In this document: in pieces, positions 41,362 to 52,260 of the stretch | Position numbering within the stretch: position 1 is the first letter of the stretch | Layout of the letters: each line of letters starts with the position of its first letter | NCBI RefSeq assembly: GCF_008033135.1 | Contig: NZ_CP041335.1 | Coordinates: 248,001-312,000, forward strand | Reading direction: 5' to 3' | Source: Chitinolyticbacter meiyuanensis | GTDB taxonomy: Bacteria > Pseudomonadota > Gammaproteobacteria > Burkholderiales > Chitinibacteraceae | Length of the DNA stretch: 64,000 nucleotides | Made by a program: the position numbers and the translations under genes | Notes under the pieces: generated by a model | Database searches by the model: none | The model's input: the letters and a program-made list of their open reading frames with translations, nothing else | Told to the model about the DNA's origin: nothing

Positions 41362-42261
41362 ATGGTCATCCAGTGGTTCCCCGGTCACATGAACGCCGCT
41401 CGCAAGCAGGTGGCAGAGACCATGGCCAAGGTCGATGTGGTGATCGAGATCGTCGACGCCCGTCTGCCATGGTCCAGTACCAACCCGATGATCGAGCAGC
41501 TACGCAGGCATCGGCAGCGCCCTGCGCTCAAGATACTCAACAAGGCAGATCTGGCCGACCCGCGTTTGAACCAGATATGGCTGGACTGGTTCAGTGCTCA
41601 GCCTGCCACGTTGGCCATCCTGATGGGCGAGGACAACAAGCAGGCGCAGGTGAAGCGTTTGCCGCAGCTGTGCCAGGAGCTGGCGCCGCATCGCACTGGG
41701 GCCGAGAAGCCGCTACGAGCGATGATCATGGGCATCCCCAATGTGGGCAAGTCGACCTTGGTGAACGCGCTGATGGGCCGGCGCATCGCCAATGTGGCGG
41801 ATACGCCTGGCGTGACCAAGTCGCAGCAGCGCGTGGAGACGGTGGGTGGCACCATCTTCTACGACACACCTGGCCTGATGTGGCCCAAGATCGAAGTTGA
41901 AGCCTGTGGTTATCGCATCGCGCTGGGTGGTTCGATCGGCCGAAACGCTTACGACGATGAGGACGTCGCGCTGTTCGCCGTCGAAACCCTCGTTGAACGC
42001 TATCCTGCGCTGCTGCAAACCCGGTACAAGCTCGACAACATCGAAGCGCCACCCGAGAAGCTGATGGAACTGATCGGCCGCAAGCGTGGTGCGGTGATTG
42101 GCGGTGGGCGTATCGACATGCAGAAGACCGCTGAGCTGATCCTCACCGAATTCCGCAATGGCACGCTGGGCCGTATCACGCTGGAAACGCCGGATGATGT
42201 GGTGCTACTGACGCAAGTCGATCAACTGGTCGAACCATCGCCGGGCGACGACGTATCGTGA
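41362..42261 (+). CDS. ylqF: Ribosome biogenesis GTPase YlqF (RbgA)
   Basis: 299 residues. Circularly permuted GTPase: G4 (NKADLADPR, about 53) comes before G1 ([14 protein letters not shown], about 126) and G3 (DTPGLMWPK). Opens with [14 protein letters not shown], the RbgA start. Acts in late assembly of the large ribosomal subunit. Its stop overlaps the GTG start of btuF. It marks the return to high-GC sequence after the pilus block. Confidence 0.95.
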   Translation: MVIQWFPGHMNAARKQVAETMAKVDVVIEIVDARLPWSSTNPMIEQLRRHRQRPALKILNKADLADPRLNQIWLDWFSAQPATLAILMGEDNKQAQVKRLPQLCQELAPHRTGAEKPLRAMIMGIPNVGKSTLVNALMGRRIANVADTPGVTKSQQRVETVGGTIFYDTPGLMWPKIEVEACGYRIALGGSIGRNAYDDEDVALFAVETLVERYPALLQTRYKLDNIEAPPEKLMELIGRKRGAVIGGGRIDMQKTAELILTEFRNGTLGRITLETPDDVVLLTQVDQLVEPSPGDDVS

Positions 42262-43118
42262 AATGGCTGTGCGTTGCGGCACTATTGTGGTTGAGCACCG
42301 CAAGTGCGTCAGTCACAGTGCGTGATGATGCTGGTGCGACGGTCACGCTGCGACAACCTGCGAAGCGCGTCATCACGCTGACGCCGCATGCTACCGAGCT
42401 GGTTGCCGCGATCGCACCGCACGCGTTGGTCGCTGTGGATCGCTTCAGCAACTATCCGCCAGCGGTTACCAAGCTGCCGCGAGTGGGTGACTACGCAGCG
42501 CTGAACATCGAGGGCATCGTATCGCTCAAGCCTGATCTGGTGATCAGTTGGGAAGGCGAGGCCAACGACGCAGCGACGCGACGGCTGCGCGAGCTCGGGA
42601 TCGAAGTGTTCAACAGCCGGCCGGATACGGTCGAAGCGATTGCGAGCAATCTGGAACGCTTGGGTAGCCTGCTCGGTCAGCCACAACGGGGCCAGGTACT
42701 TGCCGATGCGCAGCGCCGCAGCCTGGCAGGCCTGCAGCAGCGCTATGCTGGCCTGCGCAAGGTGCGGGTGTTCCTGCAGCTTGGCGATCAGCCGATGTAC
42801 ACGGTGTCGAAGAAAGCATTTCTTGGGCGGGCGCTGGTCGATTGCGGTGCTACCACGCCTTATGGTGATGATGCGGCCATGGTGCCGCTAGCCAGTCTGG
42901 AAACCGTGCTGCAGTTCCGCCCAGATGTGATTCTGGTTGATGGTGACCAGAGCCTGCTGGGGCGCTGGCAGCGTTTCCCGGCTGTGCCGGCGGTAGTTAA
43001 CCGCAGAGTGTTTCCGCTGCAAGGCGATGCCTTGGTGCGACCGGGTCCACGCTTTGTCGGCGCAATGGCGCAACTGTGCAGCTGGGTCGACACGGCGCGC
43101 GGTGGCAAATTGCCCTAG
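42258..43118 (+). CDS. btuF: BtuF-like periplasmic cobalamin-binding protein
   Basis: 286 residues from GTG 42258, overlapping the ylqF stop by 4 bases. Signal peptide ([15 protein letters not shown]), then a class III solute-binding fold: [39 protein letters not shown] and GRALVDCGA. This pattern is that of B12 binders of ABC importers. No btuC or btuD is adjacent. A haem or siderophore binder of the same fold is the alternative. Confidence 0.85.
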   Translation: MKWLCVAALLWLSTASASVTVRDDAGATVTLRQPAKRVITLTPHATELVAAIAPHALVAVDRFSNYPPAVTKLPRVGDYAALNIEGIVSLKPDLVISWEGEANDAATRRLRELGIEVFNSRPDTVEAIASNLERLGSLLGQPQRGQVLADAQRRSLAGLQQRYAGLRKVRVFLQLGDQPMYTVSKKAFLGRALVDCGATTPYGDDAAMVPLASLETVLQFRPDVILVDGDQSLLGRWQRFPAVPAVVNRRVFPLQGDALVRPGPRFVGAMAQLCSWVDTARGGKLP

Positions 43119-43146
43119 AATCGTCGCTCGACCAGGAGATTCGAAC

Positions 43147-43362
43147 ATGGATGCCGAACTCGAAAGCCTTGCCGACAAGATCAGGCAGCTGGTGGCCCTT
43201 TGTGACCGGCTGAAGGCCGACAACCACGGCCTGCGCCAGGAGGTGCTGGCGCTCGAGCAACACAATCAGCAGCTCGCAGCCAAGGTTGATGGCGCCAAGA
43301 CCAAGGTGGCCGCCATCCTGGCCCGACTGCCGGAAGACGGTGACGAGGAGGACCAGCCGTGA
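43147..43362 (+). CDS. TIGR02449-type small coiled-coil protein (ZapB-like)
   Basis: 71 residues, nearly all one heptad-rich helix (LADKIRQLVALCDRLKADNH, LRQEVLALEQHNQQLAAK). Its stop overlaps the GTG start of zapA by 4 bases. By context and shape it is likely a division-ring accessory protein analogous to ZapB; no direct evidence. Confidence 0.8.
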   Translation: MDAELESLADKIRQLVALCDRLKADNHGLRQEVLALEQHNQQLAAKVDGAKTKVAAILARLPEDGDEEDQP

Positions 43363-43664
43363 ACGACATCAAGCAACTCGATGTGACCATCATGGGTCGT
43401 GAATTCCGCGTCGCCTGCCCGGTGGACGAAGAGGCCACGCTGCTGCAGGCTGTGCAGATGCTCGATGGCAAGATGCACGAGATCCGTGACGGCGGCAAAG
43501 TGATCGGTATCGAGAAGATCGCCATCATGGCCGCACTCAACATCGCCCACGAATACTTGCACATGGAAGTCGGCGGTTTTGACATCGGAGGCTATCGGCG
43601 TAGAATCGAGGCCATGAATGCAACGCTCGATGCGGCGCTGCAGGATCAGGGGCAGTTGTTCTGA
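43359..43664 (+). CDS. zapA: Cell division protein ZapA
   Basis: 101 residues from GTG 43359. FtsZ-ring stabiliser: N-terminal KQLDVTIMGREFRVACP and the helical DGKMHEIRDGGKVIGIEKIAIMAALNIAHE (split: HEIRDGGKVIG, EKIAIMAALNIAHE). Followed by 6S RNA and formyl-THF cyclo-ligase, the conserved proteobacterial order. Confidence 0.95.
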   Translation: MNDIKQLDVTIMGREFRVACPVDEEATLLQAVQMLDGKMHEIRDGGKVIGIEKIAIMAALNIAHEYLHMEVGGFDIGGYRRRIEAMNATLDAALQDQGQLF

Positions 43665-43687
43665 TCAGCACGCATCGCGCCACGATT

Positions 43688-43871
43688 GCTTTCCTGCGGT
43701 GTTTGTCCGGTTCATAAATTCCTTGAACCGATAAGTACAGCATCAGTTGCCAGCAATAACAGCTTCCTGTTGCGCGCGTTCCCTAGTCGAACGTACCTGA
43801 TGGCGGCGAGTTGGCAACGACTTGAGCCCTTTGGGTTCAGGATGCCGGACCGGACGGCACTCGCGGGAAGC
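43688..43871 (+). ncRNA. ssrS: 6S RNA
   Basis: About 184 bases between zapA and the formyl-THF cyclo-ligase gene, the classical ssrS locus. The ends pair (gctttcctgcg with cgcgggaagc), and the inner parts have the betaproteobacterial landmarks cttgaaccgataagt, ttccctagtcg and acttgagccc-gggttca. 6S RNA mimics an open promoter and sequesters the housekeeping RNA polymerase in stationary phase. The ends are approximate. Confidence 0.85.
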
Positions 43872-43881
43872 CCCCTCTGCC

Positions 43882-44478
43882 TTGAGCTCCTCCCTCCCCT
43901 TTCCCGACAAGATCCAGCTGCGGCGCGCACTGCGCGCCCGACGTGCCGCGTTGTCGCCTGCGCAGCACCGTGCTGCAGCGCTGGCCGTTGCAAAGCAGGC
44001 TATCGGATTGCTGCGTCCGGCACGCAAGATCGCGGGCTATGTGGCCACTGGCAGCGAGCTTTCCGTCTGGCCCTTGTTGTTGCGGGCGCTGCATCGCGGC
44101 TGCCAGGTCTATCTACCACGAGTACCGCGCCGTGGACGGCGCATGGATTTCGTACGTTTCGATCATGCATCGGAATGGCGGCTCGGCGCATACGACATTC
44201 CCGAAGCAACGCATGTCGAAGTGCTTGCACCTCGCCGGCTTGACGTGGTGTTCGTGCCGCTGCTGGGGTTCGACGCGCAGCTTGCACGGCTTGGCCAGGG
44301 CGGTGGCTACTACGACAGCACCTTCCACTTCCGCCGCCATCGCTTGAATTGGCGCAAACCGTTGTTGGTGGGGCTCGCCTTCGATGAACAGCAGCTCGAT
44401 GCGCTGCCGGTGGAACCTTGGGATCTTCGGCTTGATCTCGTCATCACTCCTACGCGAATCTTGCGGTCACCCCGCTGA
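43882..44478 (+). CDS. 5-formyltetrahydrofolate cyclo-ligase
   Basis: 198 residues from a TTG at 43882, chosen because the open frame upstream runs through 6S RNA; a later start is possible. Converts 5-formyl-THF to methenyl-THF with ATP. Signature segments: KIQLRRALRARRAALS, IAGYVATGSELSVWPLL, and the active-site loop RLGQGGGYYDSTF. E. coli ygfA (fau) is the equivalent, likewise downstream of ssrS. Confidence 0.9.
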   Translation: MSSSLPFPDKIQLRRALRARRAALSPAQHRAAALAVAKQAIGLLRPARKIAGYVATGSELSVWPLLLRALHRGCQVYLPRVPRRGRRMDFVRFDHASEWRLGAYDIPEATHVEVLAPRRLDVVFVPLLGFDAQLARLGQGGGYYDSTFHFRRHRLNWRKPLLVGLAFDEQQLDALPVEPWDLRLDLVITPTRILRSPR

Positions 44479-44649
44479 ACGGTTTTTTCCGGCTTGCCCA
44501 TCGGGTATCGATCCGACTTACGTCAAAGTTTGCGCGGTTTATCATGACAACTTGGAAAAATTCACAGCTCGCGGTGAGGGCTCCCTCTAAACTGATCGGC
44601 AAATGCTGATTTAGCCCCAACCGATATTCCCGTCTTTCGAGGTCCGTTT

Positions 44650-47175
<2,526 letters not shown>

Positions 47176-47197
47176 ACTCCTGATTGTTTGGTCACCA

Positions 47198-47220
47198 CGC
47201 CATCGGCCATGCCGATGGCG
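47198..47220 (+). terminator. Hairpin after the PTS fusion gene
   Basis: Perfect 10-bp stem (cgccatcggc / gccgatggcg) with a 3-base loop 23 bp after the stop, followed by only ttt. Probably a weak terminator or stabiliser that separates levels of the two PTS genes. The rest of the 261-bp spacer up to 47436 shows nothing clear. Confidence 0.55.
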
Positions 47221-47436
47221 TTTGCACGTCTGCCCGCCTATAAAGCGTTCAGGGCCGTGGTCTGCACATTGGTGGTGCGCGCGGAAAAATCGAGTACTGA
47301 ATCGATTTTGCACAGCAAATGCAGCACGCTTGATCCAGCGCAAACGAAACCTGCCCCGCTAGTACGAACACCTGATAGTAAGCCGCGCCCTGCGCGCGGA
47401 TCATCCGCTCCAAATCAAGCTGATGGGAGTCAGATC

Positions 47437-48891
47437 ATGTTCAAGCAAGCCTTTGCGGTGCTGCAGAAGATAGGCAAGGCCTTGATGCTGCCGGTGGCGG
47501 TGTTGCCGGTGGCTGGCCTGCTGCTCGGTATTGGTGCATCCAATTTCTCCTTCATCCCCGATGCCGTATCGCAGGTAATGGCACAGAGCGGCGGCGCCAT
47601 CTTCGGCAACCTGCCGATCATCTTCGCCGTCGGCGTGGCGCTGGGCCTGACCGAGAACGATGGCGTGGCCGCGATTGCCGCCGTGGTTGGCTTCGTGGTG
47701 ATGATCGCCACCATGGGGGTGATGGCCACGGTGTGGGGCATCGAGCCCGCCACCGTGATGGGCATGAAGTCGATGGAAACCGGCGTGTTCGGCGGCATCA
47801 TCATCGGCGGCGTGGCAGCAACGCTGTTCAACAAGTACTATCGCATCTCGCTGCCACCATATCTTGGCTTCTTCGCCGGCAAGCGCTTCGTGCCCATCGT
47901 TACTGGCGTGGCGGCGATCTTCGTCGGCGTGGCGCTGTCCATCGTCTGGCCGCCGATCCAGAACGGTATCGAGGCGTTTTCGCACTGGGCCGCATACAGC
48001 AGCCCGCGCACCGCAGCCACGGTGTACGGCTTTGTCGAGCGCTTGCTGATCCCGTTCGGCCTGCACCACATCTGGAACGTGCCGTTCTTCTTCGAGATGG
48101 GCAGCTTCACCGATGCCGCCGGCAAGGTGGTGCGTGGTGACATCAATCGCTTCTTCGCCGGTGACCCCACCGCCGGCGTGCTTGCTGGCGCCTTCCTGTT
48201 CAAGATGTTCGGCCTGCCAGCTGCAGCAATTGCCATCTGGCACAGTGCCAAGCCCGAAAACCGGGTGAAGGTGGGCGGCATCATGATCTCGGCCGCGCTC
48301 ACCTCTTTCCTCACCGGCATCACTGAGCCGATCGAGTTCTCCTTCCTGTTCGTCGCGCCGGTGCTGTACGTGATCCATGCCGTGCTCGCTGCCTCGACCC
48401 AGTTCGTGGCCAACACGCTGGACATGCACATGGGCTTCACCTTCTCGCAGGGGGGCATCGACTTCCTGCTGTTCAACGCCTTTGGCAAGAACGCGCAGAA
48501 CTGGTGGCTGGTGTTCATCCTCGGCCCGATCTACGCGGCGATCTACTACGGCGTGTTCCGCTTCGCCATCACCAGGCTCAACCTCAAGACCCCCGGCCGC
48601 GAGGATGACGAAACCGGCGTGATCGAGGCCGAGCTTGCCAGCAGCGTGGGCGACGATCGCACCCGCGAGCTGGTGTCCGCCTTCGGTGGCGGCGACAACA
48701 TCCAGAGCCTGGATGCTTGCATCACCCGGCTGCGCATCGCGGTGGCCGACATCGGCAAGGTCGATCAGGCCAAGCTCAAGGCGATGGGCGCGGCCGGCGT
48801 GATGGTGGTCGGCAACGGCGTGCAGGCGGTGTTCGGCACCCACTCGGAAAACATGAAGACCGACATGGCCAAGTTCCTCGGCCGCCACTGA
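47437..48891 (+). CDS. nagE: PTS transporter EIICB, N-acetylglucosamine type
   Basis: Inner-membrane sugar permease, 484 residues from ATG 47437 with GGGAG before it. EIIC domain (about 1-385) opens [29 protein letters not shown] (split: [19 protein letters not shown]) and has [21 protein letters not shown] (GITEPIEF motif). C-terminal EIIB has the phospho-Cys about 428 in [13 protein letters not shown]. Lacks its own EIIA, which is in the preceding fusion, so the two genes make a full PTS. GlcNAc is the best guess; glucose is possible. Confidence 0.9.
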   Translation: MFKQAFAVLQKIGKALMLPVAVLPVAGLLLGIGASNFSFIPDAVSQVMAQSGGAIFGNLPIIFAVGVALGLTENDGVAAIAAVVGFVVMIATMGVMATVWGIEPATVMGMKSMETGVFGGIIIGGVAATLFNKYYRISLPPYLGFFAGKRFVPIVTGVAAIFVGVALSIVWPPIQNGIEAFSHWAAYSSPRTAATVYGFVERLLIPFGLHHIWNVPFFFEMGSFTDAAGKVVRGDINRFFAGDPTAGVLAGAFLFKMFGLPAAAIAIWHSAKPENRVKVGGIMISAALTSFLTGITEPIEFSFLFVAPVLYVIHAVLAASTQFVANTLDMHMGFTFSQGGIDFLLFNAFGKNAQNWWLVFILGPIYAAIYYGVFRFAITRLNLKTPGREDDETGVIEAELASSVGDDRTRELVSAFGGGDNIQSLDACITRLRIAVADIGKVDQAKLKAMGAAGVMVVGNGVQAVFGTHSENMKTDMAKFLGRH

Positions 48892-48910
48892 GGGAACGGC
48901 TTCATCGCCG

Positions 48911-48934
48911 AGGGGCGCCGCGGCGCCCCTTTTT
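48911..48934 (+). terminator. Terminator after nagE
   Basis: Perfect GC stem aggggcgccg / cggcgcccct followed by a T-run, 20 bp past the nagE stop and before the convergent nadR-like gene. Confidence 0.88.
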
Positions 48935-48947
48935 CATTGGATGCCGT

Positions 48948-50069
48948 TCAGGCGGTGACGCGTTGTTCCAGCGGCAGCGTGAACCGGCTGTGCCGTTGCC
49001 AAGCCGCATCGACCGCGGCCAGCGCCTGGGCCAAGCGTGTTTGCCGATCACCGACGAGCCGTAGCCATGGCACCGGCTGTGCGGCCAGAACATCGGCAAA
49101 GCGTTGCGTCATCCACGGTCGCAGCGTTTCGCCATCGCGCAGGCCGTCATCCTCGAACGGCACGCCGGCGTGGTCGGTCAGCAGGTAGAGCTGGCGCGGC
49201 GGCATGGCGGCGGCGATCGCCTCGACCCCCGGATGACGCAAACCGCGATAGCGCTCATGCCATATACAGGTGGCGAGTGCATCGGTATCGCACACCAGCA
49301 CCGGCCCGCCCTCGCGCGCGGCTGCGTTTTCGCGCCACGTCTGCTCGGCCGCGATCAGCGCGAAATCGTCCGCCTGCCAGTGCACGTCCTGCGGTCGCGC
49401 TTTGGGATCGCGTGCGCGCGCCAGCGCCAGCAGGTTCTGGCTGTACTCGCGGCCATACTCCGCTACCCAGCGCGTTGCCGTCCAGGCACCGCCGCGCGCT
49501 TGCAGCGCCATGGCGAGATCACGAGCCAGCGTGGTGGTGCCGGTCGATTCGGCACCGACCACGGTCACCCGCATTGCAAGCCCGGCACGCACCGGCGCCG
49601 GCAGTTGCCACCAGTGCGCGGCGAGGTCGGCGCGCACCGCCGTGCCGGATACCGGATGCAGCGCCCGCTGCGGATCAAGGCAGACCGATGTCGCGCCAAA
49701 GTGCCGTGCCAGCTCGCTACCGTAGCTTTCCGATGTGAACACCGCATCGACGGCGACATCGGCCGCCGCACCCTCGCTCACCGCCCAACGCATGATGCTG
49801 ACGTGCGCATCCCAGATCGCCGCATCGTGGTAATCCACCGGCACATCGTCGAGCGCACCGACCACGCACACGTTGGGCAGATCTGCCAGGCATTCGCGCA
49901 ACCAGGCGACGCGATCGGCAATCGAGATTGATTCGACCGACGCGCCCAGCACCGCCACCGTCACCTGCCGGCAATGCCGGGCGGCGGTGCGCATCAGATA
50001 GAGGTGCCCCAGGTGCGGCGGATAGAACTTGCCGATCACCAGGCCATGCTGGAATTGAACGCGATTCAC
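48948..50069 (-). CDS. nadR: NadR-like NMN adenylyltransferase / ribosylnicotinamide kinase
   Basis: 373 residues from GTG 50069, overlapping the pnuC stop. N-terminal nucleotidyltransferase (GLVIGKFYPPHLGHLYL, about 8-24) and C-terminal kinase-like half. No N-terminal helix-turn-helix, so unlike E. coli NadR it is not a repressor. The kinase P-loop reads GAESTGTTTLARDLA: threonine replaces the Walker A lysine. Paired with pnuC, it would phosphorylate imported nicotinamide riboside and form NAD. Last gene of the NAD operon. Confidence 0.88.
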   Translation of the reverse strand: MNRVQFQHGLVIGKFYPPHLGHLYLMRTAARHCRQVTVAVLGASVESISIADRVAWLRECLADLPNVCVVGALDDVPVDYHDAAIWDAHVSIMRWAVSEGAAADVAVDAVFTSESYGSELARHFGATSVCLDPQRALHPVSGTAVRADLAAHWWQLPAPVRAGLAMRVTVVGAESTGTTTLARDLAMALQARGGAWTATRWVAEYGREYSQNLLALARARDPKARPQDVHWQADDFALIAAEQTWRENAAAREGGPVLVCDTDALATCIWHERYRGLRHPGVEAIAAAMPPRQLYLLTDHAGVPFEDDGLRDGETLRPWMTQRFADVLAAQPVPWLRLVGDRQTRLAQALAAVDAAWQRHSRFTLPLEQRVTA

Positions 50070-50686
50070 GCCGCCGCCCCGGCTGGCTGTGGCTTGTTCC
50101 AGGCGAACCAGCCACGGATGCACAGCAGCAGGAACACCGCGTAGAGGATGGCGATCAGCGGCAGGCCGCGGCTGAAGTAGAGCGGGATCGACACTACATC
50201 GACCGCGATCCACCACAGCCAGCTGTCACGGCGGCGCTGGTTCAGCAGCCATTGCGCGCACAGGCTCATTGCGGTGATCAATGCATCCATCAGCGGCGCA
50301 CTGCCCTTGGCCCACAGCATCAGCTGCCACAGCAGCAGCGTGACGAGGGCTGCGGTGAGTGCCAGCAACAGCCATTCGCGTCCACTGGAGCGGAACACCG
50401 GCAACTCTGTGGCATCACCGCCATGCCGTAGCCACGCCCGCCAGCCGATCAGGCCCATGGTGATGAACACGATCTGCAGCCCGGCATCGGAGAACAGCCG
50501 CAGCTCGACGAACACCAAGCCCAGGATCACGCAATTGACGATGCCAACCGGGAAGTTGGCGATATGCGAGCGCGTGGTCAGCCACACGCAGATAAGGCCT
50601 GTGGCAAAGCCGGCGAGATCGCCGATGGACAGCGGCATGCCGAGTACGGTGGTAACGGGTTCGAGTAGTGGGGCGAGCAGCGACAT
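50066..50686 (-). CDS. pnuC: PnuC nicotinamide riboside transporter
   Basis: 206 residues from ATG 50686, seven or so hydrophobic segments. Family signs: GFATGLICVWLTTRSHIANFPVGIVNC (split: GLICVWLTTRSHIANFPVG), YRGWRAW-like GLIGWRAWLRHGG, and QWLLNQRRRDSWLWWIAVDVVSIPLY (WWIAVDVVSIPLYF). Facilitates riboside uptake, driven by downstream phosphorylation, fitting the overlapping nadR. Confidence 0.95.
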   Translation of the reverse strand: MSLLAPLLEPVTTVLGMPLSIGDLAGFATGLICVWLTTRSHIANFPVGIVNCVILGLVFVELRLFSDAGLQIVFITMGLIGWRAWLRHGGDATELPVFRSSGREWLLLALTAALVTLLLWQLMLWAKGSAPLMDALITAMSLCAQWLLNQRRRDSWLWWIAVDVVSIPLYFSRGLPLIAILYAVFLLLCIRGWFAWNKPQPAGAAA

Positions 50687-50760
50687 GAAGGTTTGCTTGA
50701 AGGTGGTTGATGAATGCGCGATGCGGTGCTCGCGCAAGGGCGAGCGTGTTCTGGCGGGTG

Positions 50761-51174
50761 TTATGAAAAATCCATCTCTTGCCCGCTGCGCACATCCACT
50801 GGAGGCCAGGCATCGATATGGTGAAACATGCACACCGTGCGTTCCGGCAACGCACGCGCGGCGGCGTGCAAAACATCAATCAGGCTGTTGTCGCCGTGAT
50901 CCAGCGCATCTGGCCAATCCGGATAGACGCTGTCCAGCGCGATGCTGAATGTTGAACTGCCGGCTTCATCGACGATGTCGGCCAGATATCCCCAGTCCCC
51001 GCTTTCGGCAACGTTCTGCATGGCATCGCCGAACTGCTTGCCCTGCTGGATATGCCAGGCCCAAAGATTCAAATACGGCACGCCGTTGCTGGTATCGACC
51101 ATGGCTTCCAGCAAATCGGCATGGTGATGTCGGGCGATGAATGCGGTGATTGCATCCGCGATGTCGTTTTTCAT
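50761..51174 (-). CDS. Unrecognised 137-residue protein inside the NAD operon
   Basis: Start ATG 51174; an upstream extension to 51219 has no site. No family is recognised. Acidic, no signal or membrane segment. Visible: an N-terminal helix (DIADAITAFIARHHHADLLEAMVD), NGVPYLNLWAWHIQQGKQFG, many Asp and Trp residues, and VCMFHHIDAWPP near the end. On the same strand as, and between, nadM/Nudix (49 bp) and pnuC (74 bp), so probably co-transcribed. It could be a small regulatory or immunity-like protein. Confidence 0.6.
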   Translation of the reverse strand: MKNDIADAITAFIARHHHADLLEAMVDTSNGVPYLNLWAWHIQQGKQFGDAMQNVAESGDWGYLADIVDEAGSSTFSIALDSVYPDWPDALDHGDNSLIDVLHAAARALPERTVCMFHHIDAWPPVDVRSGQEMDFS

Positions 51175-51223
51175 GTTGTCGTCAGTGTTGAAGCGAAGCC
51201 CGATGCCGCGTCGTGGCAATCGA

Positions 51224-52249
51224 TCATGCCCCGGCGGTCAGATCGAGGAAGTGATCAAGGATATGGAAATGGTCCTCGAAAAATCGATTTTCCATCGCCG
51301 CGAGTTCAGCCACTGGCACCCAGCGTGCGGCAGCGGCATCGTCGCTGCCGGCCACTTCGGGCAGGCGCTCCATGGCGATGACGAAGTGATGGGCGTGGGT
51401 AATGGTGCGGCCGCGCAGGCTGCGATCGGGGTGGTCGAACACCGCTACATCACGCAGCGCGGCTTCCAGCGTGCTGTCCAGCAGCGCCAAACCGGTTTCC
51501 TCGCGCAGCTCGCGGATCGCGCCCTGCAGCAGCCGTTCGCGGCCATCGAGAAAGCCACCGGGCAGCGCCCACAATCCTTGCCCCGGCGCGTGCTTGCGCT
51601 CCACCAGCAGCACATGGCCCGCGATTTCGACCACCGCATCGACGGTGATGAAGGGGCCGCTGCCCCAGCGCTTGCAGCTGGCGATCAGCGCCGCGTGCTC
51701 GGCGCACAGCGGGCCGAACGCCGGCAGCACGCGCCAGCCTTTCAGGTAGCCGGCGATGGCGGGTGGCACCAGCGTGGCCAGCAGCGCATCGGCGGCTGCG
51801 TCGTCGTCCACGCCGAAATAGATCTGCCGCACGCTGGTGGCATCGAGCTCGCCCTGGGCCGGTAGCGGCAGCAGCGTCCAGCCGGGGAAACGCTGCAGGT
51901 AGTAGCTCGATGCATCCTTGGCATGGCCGATCAGCGCGACGCGGCGCGGCGGCGCAGCGCCATCGACCGCGCTGCGCACGGCGGCAGTCCAGCGGCCATC
52001 GTCGTAGTAGTCGCGCACCGGGGCGAAGCGCACGCGGGCCGCGTCGGCCTCGCTCAGCGTGGCGGCAATCATTGCGGCGCGTTCCTGCCAGCTGAACGGG
52101 TTCTTGGCATCGCGTGCGCGGTGTGCGGAACCGAGCACCACCACCACTTGCGGTGCGCGGCGCAGTGCTTCGGCCAGCAGCGCGGCATGGCCCAGGTGGA
52201 AGGGCTGGAAGCGGCCGATCAGCACCGCGCAATCGAAATCGTGGCTCAT
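51224..52249 (-). CDS. nadM: Bifunctional NMN adenylyltransferase / Nudix hydrolase
   Basis: 341 residues. N-terminal NadM domain (AVLIGRFQPFHLGHAAL; SVRQIYFG), C-terminal Nudix domain with a full box: GFLDGRE, seven residues, then RELREETGL. Makes NAD from NMN + ATP; the Nudix half is of the ADP-ribose pyrophosphatase type in known fusions. 11 bp downstream of nadE in the operon. A second NMN adenylyltransferase (nadR) lies in the same operon. Confidence 0.95.
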   Translation of the reverse strand: MSHDFDCAVLIGRFQPFHLGHAALLAEALRRAPQVVVVLGSAHRARDAKNPFSWQERAAMIAATLSEADAARVRFAPVRDYYDDGRWTAAVRSAVDGAAPPRRVALIGHAKDASSYYLQRFPGWTLLPLPAQGELDATSVRQIYFGVDDDAAADALLATLVPPAIAGYLKGWRVLPAFGPLCAEHAALIASCKRWGSGPFITVDAVVEIAGHVLLVERKHAPGQGLWALPGGFLDGRERLLQGAIRELREETGLALLDSTLEAALRDVAVFDHPDRSLRGRTITHAHHFVIAMERLPEVAGSDDAAAARWVPVAELAAMENRFFEDHFHILDHFLDLTAGA

Positions 52250-52260
52250 GGCTGGTCCAA

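Noticed and set aside
42258..43118. Cobalamin riboswitch for btuF
   Set aside because: btuF overlaps ylqF, leaving no leader, and no B12-box is seen upstream of ylqF.
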